From: Chitinispirillales bacterium ANBcel5
GTDB lineage: Bacteria > Fibrobacterota > Chitinivibrionia > Chitinivibrionales > Chitinispirillaceae
Assembly: GCA_029688955.1 (NCBI GenBank)
Contig: JARUKZ010000007.1
Location: 1-64,000, forward strand
Direction of reading: 5' to 3'
DNA length: 64,000 nucleotides
This document shows positions 45,510 to 53,559 of the stretch, one piece after another; position 1 is the stretch's first letter, and the number at the start of each line of letters is the position of its first letter. The position numbers were made by a program, and so were the translations under genes. The notes beneath the pieces were generated by a model. That model searched no databases. It saw nothing but the letters and a program-made list of their open reading frames with translations, and was not told where the DNA came from.

Positions 45510-46486
45510 AACAATTTCCAGGCAGTCTCTATAGCACTGATCAAACTTTGTTGAGAAGCTATACCCTTTAAAGCAAGATCAAATGCTGTTCCGTGGCCTA
45601 CAGATGTTCGTATTATAGGAAGGCCAACAGTGATATTTACACCCCGATAAAAGTCCATCGATTTTAGTGCTACAAAACCATGGTCATGTAACATTGATAC
45701 AACTCCATTGAATTCACCTCTAAATGCCCGCATAAACACTGTGTCTGGCGGATAGGGCCCTGTAACCATAATGTTTTCTTCCCTGCCTCTTTTTATTGCA
45801 GGGTTTATCGTTTCTATTTCTTCTCTTCCAAAAAGGCCATTTTCACCAGCATGGGGATTGAGGCCACTTACAGCAATTAAAGGTTCCTTGTTTCCAAGTT
45901 GTTTCAAAGTTTTATTAAGCAAACGAATCTGTTTTAACACTCTTTCTTCATTTATCTGCTCGATTGCTTCCCTTAATGAGCAGTGTGTTGTTACGTGGGC
46001 TACTGCAACATCATGGAGAAGAAAAACCATTGAGTAGTTAGTAGTTGAAGTATAGTGAGCAAATATTTCGGTATGGCCTGGAAACGGTATCTCAGCAAGT
46101 TTTAATGATTCCTTACTGATAGGGTTAGTTATAACGCCACACGCTTTTTTTTCAATAGTAAGCTGTATGGCTTTTCGAATATAGCTAAAAGCAGCTTTAC
46201 CGCAAATGGCCTGTGGCTTGCCGGGAGTGTACAAGTGTGGAGCTGTAACATTTAAACTGATGACATTAATTCTGTCTTTAACTGCCTCACATGGCTCAGT
46301 AATTTCGTTGAATCGGCAGTTTTGGTTTAGTTTTTTGGCTGTATATTGAAGAACAGAGAGATCTCCTACAATTACTACTCTAAACTTATCAAAGTAATCA
46401 CTCTCAGAGAGTGCTTTTAGAGCAATCTCGGGTCCGATACCGGCAGGATCTCCCATCGTTAACAGAAATACCGGAGAATTTTTCAC
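45494..46486 (-). CDS. pdxA: 4-hydroxythreonine-4-phosphate dehydrogenase
   Basis: A 330-aa NAD-dependent enzyme of the deoxyxylulose-5-phosphate-dependent vitamin B6 pathway. Signatures include LTMGDPAGIGPEIALKAL at the start, GVITNPISKESL, PFPGHTEIFAHYT with a metal-binding His, VTTHCSLREA, SGLNPHAGENGLFGREEI and MLHDHGFVALKS, which supplies two more His. Length is normal. The gene is preceded by about 240 bp without features other than the csrA terminator. Confidence 0.95.
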   Translation of the reverse strand: MKNSPVFLLTMGDPAGIGPEIALKALSESDYFDKFRVVIVGDLSVLQYTAKKLNQNCRFNEITEPCEAVKDRINVISLNVTAPHLYTPGKPQAICGKAAFSYIRKAIQLTIEKKACGVITNPISKESLKLAEIPFPGHTEIFAHYTSTTNYSMVFLLHDVAVAHVTTHCSLREAIEQINEERVLKQIRLLNKTLKQLGNKEPLIAVSGLNPHAGENGLFGREEIETINPAIKRGREENIMVTGPYPPDTVFMRAFRGEFNGVVSMLHDHGFVALKSMDFYRGVNITVGLPIIRTSVGHGTAFDLALKGIASQQSLISAIETAWKLFHSRS

Positions 46487-46631
46487 AGATTCAACACCAG
46501 GTTAAAAGAAGAATAAACGTTATAATGGTAAAATTAATAACAAAAATATAAAATAGCAATAATTGAGACGGCTGCTAAGGTGTATAGAATCTTTAACAAT
46601 AAGAAGATAAAACAATAGTTTTGTGGAAATA

Positions 46632-46658
46632 GAAAAAAATAAAGCACCTATATGCTTT
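46632..46658 (-). terminator. Terminator after csrA
   Basis: Minus strand AAAGCA-TATAGG-TGCTTT followed by A and seven T. The stem is short. Confidence 0.55.
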
Positions 46659-46728
46659 AGCGACCAGCTTTAAAATAGAAAGTAACTAATTCTGAATAGA
46701 AAAAAGGTAATACATACTGTTTTAATTC

Positions 46729-46968
46729 CTATTTTGAATCGGCTTTTCTAAATACTGAAGCAATGTTTTCCAGATTCTGTTCCTTAGATTCAGAAGCTTC
46801 TTTGTTTTCTTTTTGAATCTTTTCGTAAATTTCCTCTCGATTTACAGCAACATTCCTTGGTGCTTCAATTCCAAGTTTTACGTTTCTGCCATCCAGATCA
46901 ACGATCTTAACCACGATCGTATCTCCAATGCGTATGGATTCACCAAGTTTACGTGTTAAAACAAGCAT
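46729..46968 (-). CDS. csrA: Carbon storage/translation regulator CsrA
   Basis: A 79-aa dimeric RNA-binding protein that blocks translation at GGA motifs. The first 50 residues match the family well (MLVLTRKLGESIRIGDTIVV, VKLGIEAPRNVAVNREEIYE). The RNA-binding Leu4 and Arg6 at the N-terminus and Arg44 in the C-terminal strand are kept. The remaining tail is longer than in E. coli and charged. It starts 4 bp after fliW, so they are co-transcribed. In flagellated bacteria of this type CsrA represses flagellin translation and FliW relieves it; the flagellin leader here has six GGA motifs. Confidence 0.95.
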   Translation of the reverse strand: MLVLTRKLGESIRIGDTIVVKIVDLDGRNVKLGIEAPRNVAVNREEIYEKIQKENKEASESKEQNLENIASVFRKADSK

Positions 46969-46972
46969 GGTA

Positions 46973-47395
46973 TTATTTCCTCAAAATAGGTTCCCGGGTA
47001 CTGTATTGGTCATCATCAATAATAATCTGTTTTCCAATCCTTTTGCTTTTATTAATTATAATGGGTCCAATCAGATTAGCTGTAGATTCTAAAGGGTTTT
47101 CTCGTATAGTAACAACAGAAAACAGTAGAATATCTTCAGGTTTTTCTATCCTTAGCTCTTCCAGCTGTGTTTTTTTTATATCTGGAGAGTAATCAGGTGA
47201 AAATAATAGGGGATTTATAATAGCGAATCGTAGACGCGATCCGTCTACACAAACAAGCCATTCAAACGGTGCATAATCAGGAATTGAAATAATTACAAAT
47301 TCCTTATTGTTCTCAAAACCCGGAATGCCTGAAGGAAATTTGATAACGTCTTCACTGGAATAGACAAGATCCTTAAAAAAATCACTCATATACAA
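46973..47395 (-). CDS. fliW: Flagellar assembly factor FliW
   Basis: A 140-aa FliW. It binds CsrA allosterically and is itself titrated by unassembled flagellin, setting flagellin output. Typical stretches are IKFPSGIPGFENNKEFVII, PFEWLVCVDGSRLRFAIINP and LFSVVTIRENPLESTANLIG followed by PIIINKSKRIGKQIIID. GGAG precedes the start. fliW and csrA lie directly downstream of the flagellin gene, the arrangement expected for a three-part homeostatic loop. A TTGACA box at 47450-47455 could give them their own promoter, though no good -10 follows. Confidence 0.93.
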   Translation of the reverse strand: MYMSDFFKDLVYSSEDVIKFPSGIPGFENNKEFVIISIPDYAPFEWLVCVDGSRLRFAIINPLLFSPDYSPDIKKTQLEELRIEKPEDILLFSVVTIRENPLESTANLIGPIIINKSKRIGKQIIIDDDQYSTREPILRK

Positions 47396-47493
47396 TTGGC
47401 TCCAAGAAATTAATCACTAAAAAAATAAAATCATTTAAACCTCGAACAATGTCAATACTATGTACCATTTCAATTCATAATCATCTATCTTTC

Positions 47494-47523
47494 AATCCCC
47501 GTCTTTTTCTCTGGACGGGGATT
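47494..47523. terminator. Hairpin downstream of the flagellin gene
   Basis: AATCCCCGTC and GACGGGGATT form a perfect 10-bp stem with a 10-nt loop, 11 bp beyond the flagellin stop. Neither strand has a T run, so it may protect the mRNA end or cause partial termination ahead of fliW-csrA. Confidence 0.55.
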
Positions 47524-47533
47524 GTGGGAATTA

Positions 47534-48379
47534 TTATCCAAGCAGACTCAGTACGCTTTGAGGTGCCATATTAGCCTGAGCAAGCATGGAAGTTGAAGAC
47601 TGGCTCAGTATTTGATTTCGGGTAAATTTGGTAGTTTCTGCAGCAAAATCAGCATCGCGAATCACCGATTCAGCTGCCTGCATATTCTGTTCCTGGTTTT
47701 CCTGATTTGTAAGAGCGTGTTCCATACGGTTCACTACGGCTCCCAAATCGGCCCTTAAGGAATTTAACCGGTTTAAAGCTTCGTCAAGAGTGGTTATAGC
47801 TTCAGCTGCATTTTCCTGTGTATCGACCTGAAGATTTGCTCCATCGATGCCAAGTGAAGCGGTATCCATTGGGTCTATTTGATACTGAATCGTGTCAGCT
47901 GTGGGGTCATTGTTTGGTCCAATATGAAATATTCCCCCTGGAGCGGCTCCCCATGGTGCATCGCCATTTAAAAGTTTTTGGCTGTTGTATTGGGTTCCGT
48001 TCACAACACGATCGATCTCTTCTTTGAGTTGATCGATTTCGATACCTATGTAACCTCGTTCTGTAGGTGTAAGAGTATCGTTTGCTGCCTGAATCGATAG
48101 TTCACGCATGCGTTGGAGCATAGAGTTTACTTCGATTAATGCACCTTCAGCAATAGAAAGCAAAGCAACTCCGTCCTGGATATTGCGTGAGCCCATATTG
48201 AGGCCGCGTACCTGAGTGCGCAGCTGCTCAGAGACACTTAATCCGGCAGCATCATCGGCAGCCCGGTTAATTCGCAGTCCGGTGGACAACTTCTCCAAAG
48301 ATTTCTGAAGATTTCTGTCTACACTTCTAAGTGCGTTACCAGTAATCATAGCCGGCACATTGTTATTAATGCGAGGCAT
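47534..48379 (-). CDS. fliC: Flagellin
   Basis: A 281-aa flagellin made almost only of the conserved D0/D1 parts. The N-terminal domain (about 1-140) has NITGNALRS-like and SLEKLSTGLRINRAADDAAG plus SVSEQLRTQVRGLNMGSRNI; the C-terminal domain (about 190-281) has AITTLDEALNRLNSLRADLG and ends SMLAQANMAPQSVLSLLG, the export and polymerisation end. The variable middle is only about 50 residues, so no large surface domain. Translation is led by GGGGG eight bases before ATG. A sigma-54 promoter and a GGA-rich leader precede it. Only one flagellin gene is in the window. Confidence 0.96.
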   Translation of the reverse strand: MPRINNNVPAMITGNALRSVDRNLQKSLEKLSTGLRINRAADDAAGLSVSEQLRTQVRGLNMGSRNIQDGVALLSIAEGALIEVNSMLQRMRELSIQAANDTLTPTERGYIGIEIDQLKEEIDRVVNGTQYNSQKLLNGDAPWGAAPGGIFHIGPNNDPTADTIQYQIDPMDTASLGIDGANLQVDTQENAAEAITTLDEALNRLNSLRADLGAVVNRMEHALTNQENQEQNMQAAESVIRDADFAAETTKFTRNQILSQSSTSMLAQANMAPQSVLSLLG

Positions 48380-48476
48380 AGTACCCCCTTTTTAAAGATT
48401 ATGCTTCCGTGCAGCCGGTCTTCCGTACTGCCTCCTCCAGGTCATCCTGACCATGCCTTGCTTCCTTGCTTCTTCT
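48380..48476 (-). promoter_or_regulatory. Flagellin mRNA leader with six GGA motifs (putative CsrA target)
   Basis: The leader of about 100 nt contains GGA at 48406-48408, 48422-48424, 48433-48435, 48436-48438, 48445-48447 and 48463-48465 (as TCC on the plus strand). CsrA dimers bind paired GGA motifs. The genes for CsrA and FliW lie just downstream of flagellin. Binding is inferred, not shown. Confidence 0.6.
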
Positions 48477-48486
48477 TTGCATTATA

Positions 48487-48502
48487 TGCAACCTGTATGC
48501 CA
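48487..48502 (-). promoter_or_regulatory. Sigma-54 promoter of flagellin
   Basis: Minus strand TGGCATACAGGTTGCA: the GG and GC elements are separated by exactly 10 nt, matching the -24/-12 consensus TGGCAC-N5-TTGC at all but one base. It lies about 110 bp upstream of the flagellin ATG. Confidence 0.85.
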
Positions 48503-48585
48503 AATCTGTTTTTGGCCCAAATACCACCAAAAACGTTAATTTAGTCCTTCACTCTCCATCCTAACAGGTAATTTTTGCCTCCTTA

Positions 48586-49794
48586 TCAGAGAAAATTTAC
48601 CAGGGAAGGTTGTATTACACGTGATACTGATTTCAGTGCAGCATTATATACATTTTCAGTCAGCATGAATCTGCTGATCGCTTCTGCCATATCGGTATCC
48701 TCAAGTGTTGACTGTAATTCCGTTGTTGTAGCAAGTTGGTGTTCATTGCGCTCAAGGGTAATTTCAAATCGATTCACCCGTGCTCCATTTTTTGCCCTCG
48801 CTGCAAGAACTGTCTCGTGAGCAGATGATATATTGTCCACAGAACTCTGTATCTGAGCATGATCATTGGTATGGAGTGCCTGAGCAAATGTTAGGATTGT
48901 AGTAATCATTTCATTTCCAGTAGCATTATTGTTAAAAACTTCATCCAATGTTATATTTATAGGCATGGTGATGCCGCTTTCAATTTCACGCTTGATCTCT
49001 CCTTGTGTAGTGACTATGTCACCATGCACATTTTTCCCCTTCGAAATATATTCAAAGCTGATACTGAACTCATCTTGCTGATAGTTGGCACCACCCGGTT
49101 CAATATCCTGAAGAAGATCGGGGTTTATAAGTGTTATTTGCCCAGTTATATAATCAATAGTATAATCAACACCTTCTGTATATTCAGCTCCCTGATAAGA
49201 AAGGGTAAAAGAACCCGGTAAAATATTTTCGACTGCATTTCCACTAAACCCTTCATATAATTGTACGGTAGAATTTGGTGCAAGTCCATCAGCCATAAAG
49301 TAGCTCATACGTAAGTTTTCATAATCATCGGCAGTAGTACTTTGAGACTTTTCTAACGTAAGGGGAGGGATTTTTGTTTGAGTTCCACTGAATATGTAGT
49401 CGCCCTTAAACTGCGTTACCGCAAGTGTTATCATTTGTTTAGATAGTTGATCAACTTCCTGTAAAATAAATTTTCGTTCATTTTCTCCTATTGTGTCTGA
49501 TGATGCCTGAAGGCCAAGTTCACGCATACGTTGAAGTAAATTATTCATACTGTCCATGGCTGTTTCAGTTACATTCATGTATCCAAGGCCGTCTTCTATG
49601 TTGCGTCTGAACTGTTTGATTTGTTGTTTTCTGGTTTTAAGCTTCAAAGTATTAGCAACATCAACAGGGTCATCAGAGGGGCGCAGAAGACGTCTGCCGG
49701 TAGAGATTTGCTCCTGGAGTCTGGCAAGCTCACCATACCGTTTATTAATAACAGACTGCATATTTCGATTAACAGTTTGAAATGAAATTCTCAT
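48586..49794 (-). CDS. flgL: Flagellar hook-filament junction protein FlgL
   Basis: A 402-aa FlgL (HAP3). The N-terminal flagellin-like domain (RISFQTVNRNMQSVINKRYG, then LARLQEQISTGRRLLRPSDD and PVDVANTLKLKTRKQQIKQF) and C-terminal domain (ELQSTLEDTDMAEAISRFML followed by TENVYNAALKSVSRVIQPSL) frame a longer middle that forms the surface domain. It joins hook to filament with FlgK. It follows flgK by 16 bp and closes the flgJ-flgN-flgK-flgL operon. About 90 bp separate its stop from the flagellin sigma-54 promoter. Confidence 0.95.
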   Translation of the reverse strand: MRISFQTVNRNMQSVINKRYGELARLQEQISTGRRLLRPSDDPVDVANTLKLKTRKQQIKQFRRNIEDGLGYMNVTETAMDSMNNLLQRMRELGLQASSDTIGENERKFILQEVDQLSKQMITLAVTQFKGDYIFSGTQTKIPPLTLEKSQSTTADDYENLRMSYFMADGLAPNSTVQLYEGFSGNAVENILPGSFTLSYQGAEYTEGVDYTIDYITGQITLINPDLLQDIEPGGANYQQDEFSISFEYISKGKNVHGDIVTTQGEIKREIESGITMPINITLDEVFNNNATGNEMITTILTFAQALHTNDHAQIQSSVDNISSAHETVLAARAKNGARVNRFEITLERNEHQLATTTELQSTLEDTDMAEAISRFMLTENVYNAALKSVSRVIQPSLVNFL

Positions 49795-49810
49795 CTATTT
49801 GCCTCCTGCT

Positions 49811-51490
49811 TTACATATTCATCAATACATCAAGCATTCTGTCTGTAGTGCTGATTAAACGAGCTGAAGCCTGATAGGTATGCTGATATCTGATAAGGTT
49901 GGCCATCTCCTCATCCAGTGAAACCGCACTGATTGAATCCTGATGGCTCTGATACTGTTCTACCAAAAATTCCCTGGTTTCCAAATTGTTTTGAGATTGG
50001 TTTTTGCTTAATCCAAGTTTTCCAATGAAAGAGCTATAAAATTCGGAAAAAGTAGAGGTGTGATTTCCTACAGTATCGGGATTCATAACAAGATCAGTAC
50101 GAAGTTGTGCAATGTTTAAGGCCGTAGAATTATCACCCGGCCCCATGAAACCACCGGTTCGGTAATTGAAATCAATTGTAAATTCCTGGTCATCATAGCC
50201 ATTATGTAACAGCTGAAAGGTACCATTCTGGTAATTAATATGGTAATCGACACCCTCCCGAAGCAAATTATCCGCAGTACGAACCACTACGGAATCTCTC
50301 ACTATGTTTCGCGCCTCTACCGGTGGGGTAGCATCCGGGACTCTAAATAATTGAGCAGGTGGATCACCATATTGATGGGCTGTTGGTGCTACGGTGTTTG
50401 TTACTGCCGATTGAATTTCCCCGGCAGAAGCTGCTGCAATATTATGAACATCACTTGCTATAGACGCAGAAATTTCTATATCACTGGCCCCAGTGGTTTC
50501 AGGGTCAAAGAAGAAAACACCACTATAACCCTCCATAGTATACCCTGCGGTGTGTAACGAGTTTACGTGTTCGACAAGTGATAAGGCTAATTGATCAATG
50601 TAGTCCTGATATTGAGGAACAGAGATATCACGGCTATCAAAGAGACCTTTAAGATGTCCGCCCCCGGGATTAAAGGGACGTTTCGATTCTGCGAAACGTA
50701 TCGCAATATCTGTAACACTCTTTCCATCTGAAGTTTTCTGAGATGAAGTAGTCATTTCCAGTTTCTGGTGGTTAACCGGAGAGACTAAAATGCTTCCAGA
50801 TGCGCTGACAGTGATCTGGCCCATTTTGTTTTCGGTCATTGAAATATCGGTAATTTTTGATAACTCTTTGAGTAATCGGTCTCTTTGATCTCTGCTGTCA
50901 TTTGCATTCTGCCCGCCAACTTCGACAGCCCCAATTTCAAGATTTAGGTTATAAATCTGTTCAGTAATCTGATTAATCCTGTTTACCTTTTGAGTTATTT
51001 CATCATTTCGCGTTTGGCGAAGATCCCTTAATTCACCCGCAACATTATGAAATACATTGGTTAGAATTTCTGCATTTGTTTTAACCATGGTACGGGCAGA
51101 AAGGTCGGCTGGATTATTAGCAAGGTTTTGCCATGAATCGAAGAACTGGTCCATAAAGTGCAAAACTCCAGTATCTCCGGGTTCTGTGAATATATTCTCA
51201 ATTCTTCTAAATGTATGATTCATTTCTTCAAAATACCCAACCTCAACATTTTGGCGCCTGATCTGATCATCTATAAAGGTGTTTCTCATTCGCTCTATAT
51301 TAACAATAGATACACCCATTCCAACCTGACCCAAAGCAGAATCGTAGCGACTTTCTGTACTTAAGTTAAGTCTCTTTCGTGAATAACCTTCTACATCAGC
51401 ATTAGATATATTCTGGCCGGCTATATCCATGGCCATTTGGGAAGCGAAAAGTCCCCTTGTGCCAGTATTTAATGATGATAACAGACTCAT
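49811..51490 (-). CDS. flgK: Flagellar hook-associated protein FlgK
   Basis: A 559-aa FlgK (HAP1). The N-terminus has SSLNTGTRGLFASQMAMDIA and GQNISNADVEGYSRKRLNLS, the shared rod/hook motif. The C-terminal export and assembly end reads SLDEEMANLIRYQHTYQASA with RLISTTDRMLDVLMNM. It forms the first ring of the hook-filament junction. The gene is 12 bp after flgN, its probable chaperone, on the same strand. Confidence 0.96.
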   Translation of the reverse strand: MSLLSSLNTGTRGLFASQMAMDIAGQNISNADVEGYSRKRLNLSTESRYDSALGQVGMGVSIVNIERMRNTFIDDQIRRQNVEVGYFEEMNHTFRRIENIFTEPGDTGVLHFMDQFFDSWQNLANNPADLSARTMVKTNAEILTNVFHNVAGELRDLRQTRNDEITQKVNRINQITEQIYNLNLEIGAVEVGGQNANDSRDQRDRLLKELSKITDISMTENKMGQITVSASGSILVSPVNHQKLEMTTSSQKTSDGKSVTDIAIRFAESKRPFNPGGGHLKGLFDSRDISVPQYQDYIDQLALSLVEHVNSLHTAGYTMEGYSGVFFFDPETTGASDIEISASIASDVHNIAAASAGEIQSAVTNTVAPTAHQYGDPPAQLFRVPDATPPVEARNIVRDSVVVRTADNLLREGVDYHINYQNGTFQLLHNGYDDQEFTIDFNYRTGGFMGPGDNSTALNIAQLRTDLVMNPDTVGNHTSTFSEFYSSFIGKLGLSKNQSQNNLETREFLVEQYQSHQDSISAVSLDEEMANLIRYQHTYQASARLISTTDRMLDVLMNM

Positions 51491-51502
51491 ACGATTGTAT
51501 CC

Positions 51503-52006
51503 TTATATTACCTGATTAATAACAGCAACACCTGTGGGAGAGTAGTTCTGTTTACCTCTTTTCTTGTATCCATTTGCACATCTTGTTGATTGTTTAATTA
51601 GATCAAAACTGTTATTCATAATAACCAGTGATTCTTCTAACAAAATGCGATTTGAAGTATTAATTTCACTTAATTTCTTTGCGCTCTCTTTAAGTTCAGC
51701 CGATACTTTTTCAAGATTTGAACAAAACTGAGTAGGAGCAAACTGTAGCAGTTTGCTTAAACGAACTGAGTGGGGGAGATTTAGTTTGTTGCATAAAGTG
51801 TTGCATATATCGATTCTTTTTTCTTCAAGCTTATCAACCAACCATATTTGTTCATCATACGCTTTACTGGAATCGTTCAACAGTTCAATGCTATCTTCTT
51901 TTATGCTTTGGTTTATGCAAGTCGCTGATTTTATGAGTTTAGTATAAAGCTCCAATTCCTGACTTAACAGTTCAGTTAGCTGCTTGAAAATAGGTGTTAA
52001 ATCCAT
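51503..52006 (-). CDS. flgN: FlgN-like flagellar export chaperone
   Basis: A 167-aa mostly helical protein (LTELLSQELELYTKLIKSAT, SKAYDEQIWLVDKLEEKRID) of the FlgN type, which binds FlgK and FlgL and delivers them for export. Sequence conservation in this family is weak, so the call rests on length, helical make-up and its place directly before flgK and after flgJ (3-bp spacing). The last residues (KRGKQNYSPTGVAVINQVI) are basic, as in other members. Confidence 0.8.
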   Translation of the reverse strand: MDLTPIFKQLTELLSQELELYTKLIKSATCINQSIKEDSIELLNDSSKAYDEQIWLVDKLEEKRIDICNTLCNKLNLPHSVRLSKLLQFAPTQFCSNLEKVSAELKESAKKLSEINTSNRILLEESLVIMNNSFDLIKQSTRCANGYKKRGKQNYSPTGVAVINQVI

Positions 52007-52009
52007 TTC

Positions 52010-52825
52010 TTACTCCATTTCTGCAGCTCTGGCTTCGTTTCTCATGCGCAGTACTGCTTTTACATAGTGCTGAGTTTCTTTAAAGGGAGGAATCCCGTTA
52101 TACCGTCTTACATTGCCTGGTCCGGCATTGTAAGAGGCTAATGCCAATTGCTCATTACCATTAAACATATCGAGCATTTGTCTAAGATATCTAACCCCAC
52201 CATCTACATTTTCCCGGGGTGAAAAAGAATTTGTAACTCCAAGCTCTCGTGCCGTTGGATCCATGAGTTGCATAAGCCCTTTGGCACCGGCTCTCGAAAC
52301 AGCATATGGATCACCTGCGGACTCTCTTGCCATTACAGCTTTAACCAGGTAGCGATCTACATTATATTTTTGCGCTTTTTCGTCGATGAGATCACTCCAC
52401 TTATTAACTGTTCTAAGAAGAGGGCTTAAAGTGGAGTTAGCAGTATTGGGCTCCGTAGGTGAAGGAGTGTTTATGACTGAAGTTGCTGGTCGTTGTTTTG
52501 CCCATAAAGGTATTTCTCTCCACTCTCTTGAAGCGTTGAGTGTTTTTTCTGGAGTATCATGGCGTTTTATTTCTCGTTTAAGGAGATTACTTAATCCAAG
52601 TGATGAATGACGGGCACTCAATGATGCGTATTGGTTATCAAGCATTTCGGTGTAAATTTTCCCCGCCATACTCTGAGGTACCAATGCCCCTTCGCCAACT
52701 GTGCTGCGCATTGCACGTAACATGATGGAGGTAAACATGGCTTCAAATTCCTGTGCAACGGCCTTGATCCCTTCAGGGCTGTTTTTTAAATTATGGTACT
52801 GATTAGGCATTGATGAAATGTGCAT
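52010..52825 (-). CDS. flgJ: FlgJ rod-binding domain fused to an SLT lytic transglycosylase
   Basis: A 271-aa protein. The N-terminal third (about 15-90) is the FlgJ rod-capping domain (VAQEFEAMFTSIMLRAMRST, QSMAGKIYTEMLDNQYA). The C-terminal half (about 140-265) is a lytic transglycosylase of the SLT type with catalytic Glu in MARESAGDP, then AGAKGLMQLMDPTARELGV and LASYNAGPGNVRRYNG. It would cap the rod while opening the peptidoglycan. Enterobacterial FlgJ instead carries a glucosaminidase-type domain, so this pairing is a different solution. No Sec signal; export through the flagellar route is likely. It is the first gene of its operon, behind a sigma-54 promoter. Confidence 0.92.
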   Translation of the reverse strand: MHISSMPNQYHNLKNSPEGIKAVAQEFEAMFTSIMLRAMRSTVGEGALVPQSMAGKIYTEMLDNQYASLSARHSSLGLSNLLKREIKRHDTPEKTLNASREWREIPLWAKQRPATSVINTPSPTEPNTANSTLSPLLRTVNKWSDLIDEKAQKYNVDRYLVKAVMARESAGDPYAVSRAGAKGLMQLMDPTARELGVTNSFSPRENVDGGVRYLRQMLDMFNGNEQLALASYNAGPGNVRRYNGIPPFKETQHYVKAVLRMRNEARAAEME

Positions 52826-52858
52826 AAAACAGAATTCCTTTCCTGTGACAGGTGAATA

Positions 52859-52874
52859 TGCAATACATATGCCA
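52859..52874 (-). promoter_or_regulatory. Sigma-54 promoter of the flgJ-flgN-flgK-flgL operon
   Basis: Minus strand TGGCATATGTATTGCA with exact GG-N10-GC spacing, nearly the same as the flagellin promoter (TGGCAT-N5-TTGCA in both). It lies about 35 bp upstream of the flgJ start. Confidence 0.85.
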
Positions 52875-53108
52875 ATTCATAATATGCAAAGAATCAACTG
52901 TTTACGTTGGTTGGGAAGTTTGGAAACGGAAAAATATGCCTATTAGATTGGTAGAAAACTCCTGCCATTTTAAAAAATGTACAGATTTATGTGAAAGAGT
53001 GTGCGATGTTGGTTGCTAGTTCTTTATTACTTACATATATTTAATATCAGTTTCCGAAGACTTTCATATTTTGGATGTTTTCGGTTTTTTTTTTCTCCAG
53101 GAGAATAC

Positions 53109-53477
53109 ATGGTAAAAGTTCTGGTTGCAGATGATGATTTAGACTCTCATGAGCTTCTCAGTGACATACTTCAAATCAATTTTCAGGATGTGCAGGTGGA
53201 CCGGGCATTAAACAGCTCAAGTTTTGTAGCAAAGGTCATGGAAAGCCAAACCCAGTATGATCTGATTTTGTTCAGTGTCGACATCGATGAAGAGCCTCAG
53301 AAAATAGTGCAGCAGATCCAGAGCCAATTTCCTGATATTTTAAACAGAACTGTTCTTATGGTAGGGGCAGACCAATCTAGTTTAAATTCGGAGCTTTTGC
53401 AAAAGCTGCCCAGAGTATCCAAACCTTTTTCTCTTGATCATTTTGCTGAAATAATCAGAAAGATCTGTGTAGAATAA
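53109..53477 (+). CDS. Receiver-domain protein lacking the phospho-acceptor Asp
   Basis: A 122-aa single-domain response-regulator-like protein. I chose ATG 53109, with GGAG seven bases upstream; upstream codons give an unlikely Phe-rich leader. The acidic pair is kept (VLVADDDLDSHELLS), as is the C-terminal Lys-Pro (RVSKPFSLDHFAEIIRKI). In strand 3, DLILFSVDIDEEP puts Phe/Ser where the phosphorylated Asp should be, so normal phosphorylation seems impossible unless the nearby Asp substitutes. It is probably a phosphorylation-independent adaptor. It is divergent from the flagellar flgJ operon and upstream of tatD. Confidence 0.78.
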   Translation: MVKVLVADDDLDSHELLSDILQINFQDVQVDRALNSSSFVAKVMESQTQYDLILFSVDIDEEPQKIVQQIQSQFPDILNRTVLMVGADQSSLNSELLQKLPRVSKPFSLDHFAEIIRKICVE

Positions 53478-53559
53478 TCATTTACCTTCCATCTCTGCTT
53501 GCTGCTATACTTCTGATCAAGTTTAAATTGACCATAAAACATGGATCCCAGGGGTAGGT

